Shown here piece by piece: positions 9,237 through 17,257 of a DNA stretch of 64,000 nucleotides (positions are counted from its first letter, which is position 1; each line of letters begins with the position of its first letter). Source of the DNA: Lacibacter luteus (GTDB lineage: Bacteria; Bacteroidota; Bacteroidia; Chitinophagales; Chitinophagaceae); contig NZ_SDHW01000006.1 in assembly GCF_004118265.1 (NCBI RefSeq), forward strand, positions 124,001 to 188,000. The letters run 5' to 3'. A program made the translations under genes and the position numbers. The notes below the pieces were generated by a model that ran no database searches, was not told the origin of the DNA, and saw only the letters and a program-made list of their open reading frames with translations.

Positions 9237-9748
9237 GTTTCTGGTTTTTTGTTTATAGTTTATTGTTGAGGTTCTCTATTTTTAAGGAAGCTAAACTTAT
9301 AAACAAAAACAAATGGCAACTATTCACAAGTTTGAGGAGTTGGAAATTTGGCAACTTGCAAAAGACTTATACGAAACAATCTCACCACTATCAGACAAGC
9401 TAAAGAAGAACAAAGATTTCAGGTTTGCAGAACAGATAAAATCTTCATCGGGTTCCATTATGGACAATATTGGTGAAGGTTTTGAGCGCAGCAGTCGCTT
9501 AGAATTTATCAACTCCCTTGGCATTTCTAAAGGTGAAGCCGGTGAATTAAAATCCCAATTGCACAGGCTAAATATCGACACATACATTACCGAAAAAGAG
9601 TTTCAAGAACTTTACAAAAAAGCTGATACCTTGTGTGCTAAAATCGCAGCCTTTATGAGCTATTTAAACACAACAGCACATAAAGGTTTAAAATTTAAAG
9701 ACAGACAAAAGTGAAAGAACAAGAAACAATAAACAAAAAACCAGAAAC
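9237..9748 (+). mobile_element. IVS-like element: 31-bp inverted repeats around an S23-type ORF
   Basis: The arms 9237-9267 and 9718-9748 are inverted repeats matching at 29 of 31 positions, the outer 20 perfectly. They enclose about 450 bases holding the four-helix-bundle ORF. In RNA this would be a long double-stranded stem with the ORF in the loop, as in 23S rRNA intervening sequences (IVS), whose ORFs belong to the same family. Here the element sits between tolC and purE; its left arm starts two bases after the tolC stop and its right arm lies inside the first codons of purE. Mobility is inferred from structure only; no target duplication is clear. Confidence 0.65.
9313..9714 (+). CDS. 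Four-helix-bundle protein (S23 / 23S rRNA IVS-encoded family)
   Basis: Small helical protein of 133 residues with the family hallmarks: [15 protein letters not shown] at the N-terminus, then [20 protein letters not shown] and a segment around [16 protein letters not shown]. Members form pentameric four-helix bundles, and many are encoded inside intervening sequences of 23S rRNA; their biochemical role is not established. This copy is inside a 31-bp inverted repeat (9237-9748). Its stop overlaps the purE GTG start by four bases (GTGA), so translation of the two may be coupled. Confidence 0.9.
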   Translation: MATIHKFEELEIWQLAKDLYETISPLSDKLKKNKDFRFAEQIKSSSGSIMDNIGEGFERSSRLEFINSLGISKGEAGELKSQLHRLNIDTYITEKEFQELYKKADTLCAKIAAFMSYLNTTAHKGLKFKDRQK

Positions 9749-10256
9749 GGTATTGGTTGGCATTATTATGGGCAGCGACAGCGATCTTCCTGTTATGCAA
9801 CCCGCTGCAGACATCCTCAAAGAATTTGGTATCGACTATGAGTTGACCGTAGTATCCGCACACCGCACACCGTTGCGCATGGTAGAATATGCCAAAACTG
9901 CTAATGCAAGAGGATTGAAAGTGATCATTGCCGGTGCCGGCGGTGCTGCCCATTTACCGGGCATGGTTGCCAGCATTACTACTTTGCCGGTTATTGGTGT
10001 GCCTGTAAAATCATCCAACTCAATTGATGGATGGGATTCTGTTTTATCTATTTTACAAATGCCCAACGGTGTGCCGGTGGCAACAGTAGCATTAAATGCT
10101 GCAAAGAATGCAGGTATACTTGCTGCTGAGATCATTGGAACATTCGATGAAGCTGTTTCAGCAAAAATTGCGGCTTACAAAACAAACATGAATGATGAAG
10201 TGCTTACGAAAGTTGAGAAGCTGAAACAACAGGGCTGGGAAAATAAATTCGATTGA
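9711..10256 (+). CDS. purE: N5-carboxyaminoimidazole ribonucleotide mutase
   Basis: Class I PurE, which moves the carboxyl group of N5-CAIR to give CAIR in purine synthesis. Motifs: [13 protein letters not shown] (phosphate-binding loop) and VVSAHRTP with the catalytic histidine; [11 protein letters not shown] follows. The start is GTG at 9711; the first in-frame ATG would delete part of the first strand, so GTG is likely. Residues about 2-13 ([12 protein letters not shown]) are encoded by the right arm of the inverted repeat and are not a conserved part of PurE, so the element seems to have replaced or extended the N-terminus. Confidence 0.94.
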   Translation: MKEQETINKKPETVLVGIIMGSDSDLPVMQPAADILKEFGIDYELTVVSAHRTPLRMVEYAKTANARGLKVIIAGAGGAAHLPGMVASITTLPVIGVPVKSSNSIDGWDSVLSILQMPNGVPVATVALNAAKNAGILAAEIIGTFDEAVSAKIAAYKTNMNDEVLTKVEKLKQQGWENKFD

Positions 10257-10292
10257 TCTGCATTCTATTCCTTATCAAATAAAACATCTGCT

Positions 10293-11111
10293 ATGAAATC
10301 ACAGTTACATTTTTTTGCTTCTGCAATACTGTTGAGCATGCTGTTCAGCTCATGCACACTATTCCGTTTTGCTTATTCGCCAACCATCCAACAGATTCCT
10401 GCATTCAAAGAAAAAAATGAATCAAGGATCATTGCTTCTGCTGCAAGTTCATTAGTTGGTACAGAAAACAGTTACAGCGTGCAGGGTGCTTATGCAGTAA
10501 CCGATCATTTTGCATTAACCGCTGCATGGAATGGTTCGTTACGCAGCCAGGACGAATTAACCACAAGTAATGGCAGCGGAACAACAACTACGGAAGTAGT
10601 TAAATACAATCGTACCTCTGCCGAATTTGGTGCAGGTATCTTCTACCCTGTTTCATTAGACAAACAGGTATTTTTTGAATTGTATGGCGGATATGGTTTT
10701 GGTAAAAATGATATCACTGATAATATGACGACGAATAATGGGGGTAATGGTTTCCATAAAAGCAAAACCAACAGATTCTATTTTCAACCATCATTCAGTT
10801 TTCATCCCGGTAATAATTTTACGCTTACACCTGCATTGCGTTTTACTTCTATTGGTTACACCAACATTCAAACCAATTACGACAATAATGAATTGGAATT
10901 ATACCAACTGCTCGAAATTGCCAATAAGCGTTTGCTTTTTATTGAACCTGCATTAATGACCAGCTTTGGTTTTGAAAGTGCGCCCTGGTTTCGCATACAG
11001 GCACAAATGAATGTATCGTTGCTAACAGGTAGCACAAATACAAACTACCGCAGCAACTATTTCAGTATAGGTTTTCAGTTCGATCCGGTAAAAGCAGTTA
11101 AGAAGAAATAA
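10293..11111 (+). CDS. Outer-membrane beta-barrel-like lipoprotein, unknown function
   Basis: A 272-residue protein with a lipobox-like signal (LLSMLFSSC, Cys at about residue 21). The rest alternates polar and aromatic residues in short strands (AVTDHFALTAAWNGSL, FFELYGGYGFGKNDI, RFYFQPSFSFHPGNNFTL, YFSIGFQFDP), as expected for an 8- to 12-strand outer-membrane barrel. No catalytic motif is seen. It follows purE by 36 bases and may be in the same transcript. Its stop directly abuts the stop of the convergent bshC gene. Confidence 0.65.
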   Translation: MKSQLHFFASAILLSMLFSSCTLFRFAYSPTIQQIPAFKEKNESRIIASAASSLVGTENSYSVQGAYAVTDHFALTAAWNGSLRSQDELTTSNGSGTTTTEVVKYNRTSAEFGAGIFYPVSLDKQVFFELYGGYGFGKNDITDNMTTNNGGNGFHKSKTNRFYFQPSFSFHPGNNFTLTPALRFTSIGYTNIQTNYDNNELELYQLLEIANKRLLFIEPALMTSFGFESAPWFRIQAQMNVSLLTGSTNTNYRSNYFSIGFQFDPVKAVKKK

Positions 11112-12707
11112 TTATAAGGATAATACCACAAACTCCTGTTCAAGGGAAAGAGAATGTTGATACAACGCATCAATAAAACTCTTTCCTTTTTTTGCATAAA
11201 AGCTTAAGAAACTTTCTTTGCGTTCCTGTAAGCCGTTTCCGGGGAAGAGTTGCTGCTTTACTGTCTGTATTTGTCGTTGTTCATCGGCATATTTTCTTTT
11301 TTCTGCACGAATGATTTTCTTCTCCAGTTCCTGCAAACGATAAATGGCATTCACCTTTAACGACTCCACATGTTGCAGCAACGTAGGATCAACTGCAGAA
11401 GCTTGGGTCTTCAACAATTCATATAACTCTTCAGCTTTTGTTAAGCTGCCATTGAGTTGAATTTTATTTACTGTTGTGCGATGTACATAATCATTCAGCA
11501 ATGCTTCACTGTTCTTGAAAAATTCTTCAACAGTAAAACCAAGTTTCTCCACCTTATCGATCCATTGCTGTTCCGTTACAAGAAAAGAATTCCGAACGAT
11601 CAAAACAGGATACGGTACTTTATAGTGAGTAAACACTTCTTTCAATTCCAGCCAGTAAGCCAATTCACCACCACCACCAATAAATGCAATGTTGGGCAAT
11701 ATGGTATCCTGGTATAGTCCACGCAAGATCACATTCGGACTGAAACGTTCGGGATGTTCCTTCAACTCTTTCAGCATTTCTTCCTTGCTAAACTTAATCG
11801 TTGTGTTTGCAACAGCAAAACCATCCCCATCTGCTTCTATCCGTTCACGCAGGTCTTCATCAAAATAAAATAAATTGATCTCTCTTCCACCCGCCTGCAC
11901 TTTGTAATTCTTTTCAAGCGATTCAATTGTAGCAGCCACATGTTTCGATGAAGAGCGATTGAGCAACTCATCTTCAAACACAGGTATCATCTGTTGCTTC
12001 AACTCTTTTGCATCAGCAATGATGACGATCAAGCCAAATCGTTCAAACAGGAAATGCACAAATGAAAAAGTTGCATCCTGTATGGTTGTTTTTTCTTTGT
12101 AGGCTGTAAGCAATGCATCTACAATTTCTTTTCCATGTGGCTCCACCAGTAATTGTCCACTAATGGCATGAATCAGTTGTGTGATGTTCTTATCGATTAC
12201 CATTTTACCAAACGCACCATTCTGTTGCGTTGCCCATTGGTACTTTACACCGTTCACTGTTGCATAACTCAGCTCTTCAAAATCGGCATCTTCGCTACCC
12301 ATGTAATAAACGGGAACAAAATTGTGTTGTGTTAACTCCTGTTTTAAGGAATCGGCCAGTTTAATAGCATGCAGAATTTTATAAATAAAATACAGCGAAC
12401 CTGTAAATAAATTGGGCTGATGTGCGGTGATAATCGTAAATGTATTTTCCTGCAACAACAGATCAATATTGCGGTTAACCGCTGCCGATTCACTTACTGC
12501 AGCATATTGTTTTTTCAGGTGATCGACCAAAACAGTTCGATTGGTATTAAACGCCGAACGTTGTGCAATGGCTTGCTTAATACCTTCGATGTTTGGGCGA
12601 TGCACATAAAAAGGCTTTAATGCCGCAGCATCATCCAGGTAATCCAAAACTATAGTTGAAAAAGCAGCCGTGTTACGGTAACTGATCCGTTGCGATGTAC
12701 AGTCCAT
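11112..12707 (-). CDS. bshC: Bacillithiol biosynthesis cysteine-adding enzyme
   Basis: Predicted to ligate cysteine to glucosaminyl-malate in bacillithiol synthesis. The Rossmann-like motif TAHQPNLFTGSLYFIYKILH and the VPVYYMGSEDADFEEL segment are typical, as is the C-terminal coiled coil (about residues 430-490: LQELEKKIIRAEKRK). The frame opens at 12767, but ATG 12707 begins MDCTSQRISYRNT, which matches the usual BshC N-terminus (about 531 residues). It lies downstream of the SMP-30-like gene and may be the last gene of the long minus-strand run. Its stop abuts that of the convergent barrel protein with no spacer. Confidence 0.92.
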   Translation of the reverse strand: MDCTSQRISYRNTAAFSTIVLDYLDDAAALKPFYVHRPNIEGIKQAIAQRSAFNTNRTVLVDHLKKQYAAVSESAAVNRNIDLLLQENTFTIITAHQPNLFTGSLYFIYKILHAIKLADSLKQELTQHNFVPVYYMGSEDADFEELSYATVNGVKYQWATQQNGAFGKMVIDKNITQLIHAISGQLLVEPHGKEIVDALLTAYKEKTTIQDATFSFVHFLFERFGLIVIIADAKELKQQMIPVFEDELLNRSSSKHVAATIESLEKNYKVQAGGREINLFYFDEDLRERIEADGDGFAVANTTIKFSKEEMLKELKEHPERFSPNVILRGLYQDTILPNIAFIGGGGELAYWLELKEVFTHYKVPYPVLIVRNSFLVTEQQWIDKVEKLGFTVEEFFKNSEALLNDYVHRTTVNKIQLNGSLTKAEELYELLKTQASAVDPTLLQHVESLKVNAIYRLQELEKKIIRAEKRKYADEQRQIQTVKQQLFPGNGLQERKESFLSFYAKKGKSFIDALYQHSLSLEQEFVVLSL

Positions 12708-12773
12708 ACGTTTTGTAAAATTAGGAACATCCGGACGGTTACAAACAACCGTCCGACAAGTTTTCACATTCCT

Positions 12774-13607
12774 TTATTTTAGTTCGTAGGCTACTACTGT
12801 GTTTCGCCAGAAAGTGGGAACATATACGATGCGTTTCGCAGCATCATAGCCAATATCAGCCGAGTTGATCTTTTGTTCCCTTCCATCAAGGAGCACCTGT
12901 TTCGTTCCATCCGCATTTACATAATAAACAACGCCGCCCCATGTTGATACAAGAAAATCACCACCTGTAATATTTTCGATTCCGTCAGTACCACCTTCCA
13001 TGCCTTCGGCAAGTTTAGAGAGCGAACCATCTTTTTCCATACGGTACATCGTACCCGCATCAAGCACATATAAATTGCCTTTGTGTTTTAATACACCGTT
13101 TGGTCCTTTTAATTTTGAACTATCGAGCAGGATAGATGCTTTGCCTTCTTTCACTTCATATACTCGTCTTGCTTTAGAATCGGTCACATACACTGTTCCG
13201 TTTTCTTCTGTGGATACATCGTTTAAACCTGCTGAACCTTCAATAGCAATACGTTCACTGATCGTTCCTTTATTAATATCGATCACCACCAGTTCAGTAA
13301 GATCAGCAACGTACAATTTGTTTTTATGTAAACCCATTCCCTTTGGTGCATTCAAACCTGTTATCCATTCTGCAGAAATTATTTTTCCATCCAACCCTAC
13401 TTTACCAACGCTTCCTTTTCCATCTTTACCCCAAGGTTCTTTACCATCAATATTTGTGATGTAAAGCACTTTGTTTTTTCCATCGAAATAAACTGATTCA
13501 GGAACTTTTAAAGTGGTGTCTGTTTCCCACAATTTTACCAGTTGATGTTGTGCTGTTGCTGTAAACAGGATTGAAGTAAACAGAAGAACAGATGCAAGCT
13601 TTTTCAT
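12774..13607 (-). CDS. SMP-30/gluconolactonase-like exported beta-propeller
   Basis: A 277-residue protein with a signal peptide (cleaved after about TATAQ, residue 20) and a six-bladed propeller pattern. The three metal ligands known from SMP-30 lactonases appear conserved: E37 (VPESVYF), N170 (GPNGVL) and D208 (GTDGIE). That supports a metal-dependent lactonase or related hydrolase in the periplasm, but a purely structural propeller is possible. It sits 35 bases after the FAD dehydrogenase of the hydroxyproline block. A sugar-lactone substrate would fit the nearby arabinosidases, but no matching sugar dehydrogenase is present. Confidence 0.75.
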   Translation of the reverse strand: MKKLASVLLFTSILFTATAQHQLVKLWETDTTLKVPESVYFDGKNKVLYITNIDGKEPWGKDGKGSVGKVGLDGKIISAEWITGLNAPKGMGLHKNKLYVADLTELVVIDINKGTISERIAIEGSAGLNDVSTEENGTVYVTDSKARRVYEVKEGKASILLDSSKLKGPNGVLKHKGNLYVLDAGTMYRMEKDGSLSKLAEGMEGGTDGIENITGGDFLVSTWGGVVYYVNADGTKQVLLDGREQKINSADIGYDAAKRIVYVPTFWRNTVVAYELK

Positions 13608-13642
13608 ATTATGTATTTGCTGTTTGAAAAGAGAACAGCAAA

Positions 13643-14887
13643 TTATGAAAACCTTTTGGGATTGTAAGGCTTTATATCCACACTAGTCATTTGATCGTTT
13701 GCAATTTCAGCAACCAGCTTGCCGGTTCCTGCGCCAACGCTTAAACCGATCATAGCATGACCGGTAGCAATGATGGCGTTCTGTTTTATTTTTCCGATAT
13801 AGGGCAAGCCATCAGCCGAACAGGGACGGTAACCATACCAGATATTTTCAGGCGAAGGAACAGGAATTTTAAACTGCGGAACAAAACGTTCAACCGCATT
13901 TAAAATACCTTCCACTCTTTTATAACGGGGAGGCGTTTTTGTGGAGGTAATTTCCATCGTACCACCAAAGCGGATCTTGTTTCCATCCATTGGCGTGATG
14001 GCTACACGACCTTCCTGCAATACTGCCGGATGATTGAATGTAAACGGCGAATCCTCTAACGTAACAGAGTAACCTCTGCCGGGCATGAGCGGCAAATTAA
14101 GATCAAGCTTTGCAGCCATTTCTCTCGACCATGAACCGGTAGCGATCACTACCATATCTGCATCGTAACGTTGATTGTTGCAAATAACAGATTTGATCTG
14201 ATCATTCTTCATTTCAAAACCGGTTACTTCCTGTTTGGAAATTAACTGTACGCCTTTTTGCTGAAGGATGTTGATTAATCCTTTCATTAATTTCTGCGGA
14301 TACAAATGTGCATCGCATTTAAAATACAATGCACCACGTATGTTGAGTTCAACCTGTGGTTCCATTGCCTGTACTTCCTCTTTCGATAACATCACCGCTT
14401 CCAGTCCAAGCTTTGCTGCATCTGCTGCTGTGTGATGTGCATGTTCTTCATTGGCTTCTGTTTGAAACATTTCGAGCAGGCCTTTCTTTTCATACGCAAA
14501 ATCAAAACCCGGAATGTTTGTCCACTCTTCATACAACTGCTGACTGAGCAACGCAATATCACGGAGAGGGATAGCCGATTCAGCAACATGCTTCGTTGTC
14601 GCACTTTTCATAAACTTCAATCCCCAGGAAATAAGTGCAGCATTTAAACGTGGCTCCACATAAAACGGGCTTCTTGAATTCCACATCCATTTCAAACCCT
14701 GCGTAACAATACCCGGTGTTGCCAACGGCACAAAATGGCTGGGACAAACATAACCTGCGTTGCCATACGAGCAGTTATCGGAAAAATCATCTTTATCCAG
14801 TACCGTCACATCCCACCCGCTTTGTTGCAGATAGTAAGCAGAACTTAACCCGATAATGCCGCCGCCGATAACTATTGCTTTGCCCAT
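13643..14887 (-). CDS. FAD-dependent D-amino acid dehydrogenase (DadA family), predicted D-hydroxyproline dehydrogenase
   Basis: The N-terminus has the FAD-binding dinucleotide fold (IVIGGGIIGLSSAYYL), and the C-terminus has the DAO-family tail IIATGHAMIGLSVGAGTGK. Length 414 residues. DadA-type enzymes oxidise D-amino acids and pass electrons to the respiratory chain. In hydroxyproline degradation, the D-epimer made by the 2-epimerase is oxidised by such an enzyme to 1-pyrroline-4-hydroxy-2-carboxylate, so the neighbours point to cis-4-hydroxy-D-proline as substrate. Its ATG lies one base after the stop of the GH146-like gene, so the two are surely cotranscribed. D-alanine or D-proline remain alternative substrates. 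Confidence 0.85.
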   Translation of the reverse strand: MGKAIVIGGGIIGLSSAYYLQQSGWDVTVLDKDDFSDNCSYGNAGYVCPSHFVPLATPGIVTQGLKWMWNSRSPFYVEPRLNAALISWGLKFMKSATTKHVAESAIPLRDIALLSQQLYEEWTNIPGFDFAYEKKGLLEMFQTEANEEHAHHTAADAAKLGLEAVMLSKEEVQAMEPQVELNIRGALYFKCDAHLYPQKLMKGLINILQQKGVQLISKQEVTGFEMKNDQIKSVICNNQRYDADMVVIATGSWSREMAAKLDLNLPLMPGRGYSVTLEDSPFTFNHPAVLQEGRVAITPMDGNKIRFGGTMEITSTKTPPRYKRVEGILNAVERFVPQFKIPVPSPENIWYGYRPCSADGLPYIGKIKQNAIIATGHAMIGLSVGAGTGKLVAEIANDQMTSVDIKPYNPKRFS

Positions 14888-14888
14888 T

Positions 14889-17243
14889 TTATTGTTGCTC
14901 TTTTATTGTTCGTACGCCAAAAACACGACCTGCTGTTTTACCATGATTCGCATCGATCTTTACTGTGATCTTTGTTTTTCCGGCGATCATGTTTGCAGGC
15001 AGTTTATATTCCATATCATAAAACTTACCCGTCTTGCCGCCTTTCCATTCTACAGTTACAAGTTTTATCCCATCAACCAGAATATCAAATACACGATCCT
15101 TGTCATCGCCGATATAAGTTAACAGCAAGGTATTATTTACAGATGCATCCACTTTCATTTCAAACTCGAAATAGTTATTACTTCTTGCTTCACGACCCAT
15201 ACGATCCATTGCATTGCTTACATAAGAACGTTCTGTTGCTTTGAGATTGTGATCACGCTCAGGTTGCATTTCGCCCACACGGAAGTGATCGATTGTTCTG
15301 TTTTCAATTTCCTGCACACGCTTTTTCTCCGCTTCATAATCGGCCTGCAGTTTGGTAAACTCATCAGGTGTAAAATAATCCCAGTACACACTGTAATACT
15401 GATCGTATGTTTGATAGAACGGGATCAGTTTTACATCAAATGGTTTACCCACTCCTTTCATTTGAAATTGTAAAGATGAAGTTGACTGAATCCAATCATT
15501 CACATTACGGTTTGTAGTTAGCAACACCGGCACACCAACAACAGGGTCGGGTTTTTCTTTGCCCAGCAAACCTGCCAATACCAACGGACCGTACTTGAAT
15601 GCAATGCGGTTAGGATTATCCGGCATTGCTTCAGTGTAGAGATTCATATCGAGATCAACTGTTACCACATCGCCATTTTTCCATGCACGAGTTACAGATA
15701 AATAACCTGCTGCATCTGCCTCTGTTTTTACTGATCCGTTGTTTACTTTGACAACAGCAGTAGCTACACTCCATGATGGCTTACGTATTTTGAGTGTAAA
15801 CGAAGTTAGTGTTGAAGCAGTAACAACCAGTTTTGCCTGTTTGCTTTCAGGTATATAGTTTGTTTGTGTAATGCGGATGTTTTTTTCCTTCCAGTTCAAT
15901 ACAGAAGGAATGAAAAGATTGACATAGAGACTATTCTTTCCATCGTAACTGTAGATCTGCTCAGCATACTTTGCATGATTTTCGATACCGCTACCCACGC
16001 AACAGGTGAACGTATTAAACTGGTCGCTGAATTGTTTTTTTGTTCCCATGCGCAGCGGAACAAAATAAGTCATCATACCGTTCTCAGGATTCTGCGACGC
16101 AAGAATATGATTGTACAGAGCACGTTCGTAATAATCCATTAATTGTGCCGAAGGTTGCCAGGCAAACAAATGTCTTGTCAGCTTCAGCATATTGTAAGTG
16201 TTGCAGGTTTCGCAGGTGTTATCGCTCAAACGATCGTTGAGTTTACCGGCTTCTCCACAATACTCATAGTTACTGTTACCACCAATGACATAGCTGTGGT
16301 TGTGTACCATCGTTTCCCAAAAGAAAGAAGCAATGGTCTGATCACTTGTATTCCCTGTTAATTCGTATTGTCTTGCGCTGCCAATTGCTTTTGGCACGTT
16401 GGTGTTGCTGTGTTTGCCGGGCAAGGGATCAATGCGTTGCGCCAGTTTGCCCATTACAAACTCATCGTAAAACTTATACGACAGATCAAGATATTTTTTA
16501 TTGCCGGTGAAGGAATAAATATTCGCCAGCACATCGTTCATGCCGCCGTATTCACAGTTCAACATTTTTAAACGTGTTGAATCGGGAAGATGATTGACAG
16601 TGTTATATGTCCAGTCGGCCATTCCTGTAACCAGCTTTAATGCTTTATTGCTGTTGCAATACAAATACGCATCGCACAAACCTGCCATTACTTTATGCAC
16701 CGTGTACCAGGGACTCCATCCGCCATTCAGATCAAACCCGGATGATTTGATTTCTCCTTTTGCTACTTTACCAAAAATGGAATCTTCTTTTGGTATGGCG
16801 CCAATATAACCGGTCTTGCGTGCAAGCTGACAACGTTCCAGTTCAGCAACGATATAATCAATACGTTTCTTGAACTCCGCATTGCCTGTTGACACATACA
16901 TCATCGATGCCGCAGATAAATAATGCCCCAATGTATGACCTGATAATCCATCACTCTCCCATCCGCCATAAATCGAATCTTTCACCGGCAGTCCTGCATT
17001 TTTATAAAAACGATACAACAAACGATCAGCACTTAATGAAAGTAGGTAAGCACTATCGAGCTGCATAGCTTTTGTAAACGGACTTGGCAACAACTTCACA
17101 TCATTCAACGGAAAAGCAAATGCATTCACCTTTACAACAGGTTGCACTTTTACTTTTGCGTTCTTCTTTTCGGGAATGTATGATTGTGCAGTGCAAAAAA
17201 CCAATGAGGACAAAAGAGCAACTGTGCAGATTAATTTCTTCAT
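14889..17243 (-). CDS. Beta-L-arabinofuranosidase-family glycoside hydrolase (GH146-like)
   Basis: A 784-residue exported protein (signal peptide about 1-19) of the DUF1680 clan that holds GH127 and GH146. The zinc/catalytic cluster of these cysteine glycosidases can be placed: E345 and C347 in TCETCNTYNM, and C414-C415 in FTCCVGSG, one of these being the nucleophile by homology with HypBA1. E327 or E331 is a candidate acid/base. An (alpha/alpha)6 barrel spans about 50-440, then beta-sandwich domains, and a C-terminal domain of about 130 residues (from about 650). Members remove beta-linked L-arabinofuranose from plant glycans. It is followed after 14 bases (upstream side) by a GH127-like paralogue. 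Confidence 0.88.
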   Translation of the reverse strand: MKKLICTVALLSSLVFCTAQSYIPEKKNAKVKVQPVVKVNAFAFPLNDVKLLPSPFTKAMQLDSAYLLSLSADRLLYRFYKNAGLPVKDSIYGGWESDGLSGHTLGHYLSAASMMYVSTGNAEFKKRIDYIVAELERCQLARKTGYIGAIPKEDSIFGKVAKGEIKSSGFDLNGGWSPWYTVHKVMAGLCDAYLYCNSNKALKLVTGMADWTYNTVNHLPDSTRLKMLNCEYGGMNDVLANIYSFTGNKKYLDLSYKFYDEFVMGKLAQRIDPLPGKHSNTNVPKAIGSARQYELTGNTSDQTIASFFWETMVHNHSYVIGGNSNYEYCGEAGKLNDRLSDNTCETCNTYNMLKLTRHLFAWQPSAQLMDYYERALYNHILASQNPENGMMTYFVPLRMGTKKQFSDQFNTFTCCVGSGIENHAKYAEQIYSYDGKNSLYVNLFIPSVLNWKEKNIRITQTNYIPESKQAKLVVTASTLTSFTLKIRKPSWSVATAVVKVNNGSVKTEADAAGYLSVTRAWKNGDVVTVDLDMNLYTEAMPDNPNRIAFKYGPLVLAGLLGKEKPDPVVGVPVLLTTNRNVNDWIQSTSSLQFQMKGVGKPFDVKLIPFYQTYDQYYSVYWDYFTPDEFTKLQADYEAEKKRVQEIENRTIDHFRVGEMQPERDHNLKATERSYVSNAMDRMGREARSNNYFEFEMKVDASVNNTLLLTYIGDDKDRVFDILVDGIKLVTVEWKGGKTGKFYDMEYKLPANMIAGKTKITVKIDANHGKTAGRVFGVRTIKEQQ

Positions 17244-17257
17244 GATACTTATCAGTG

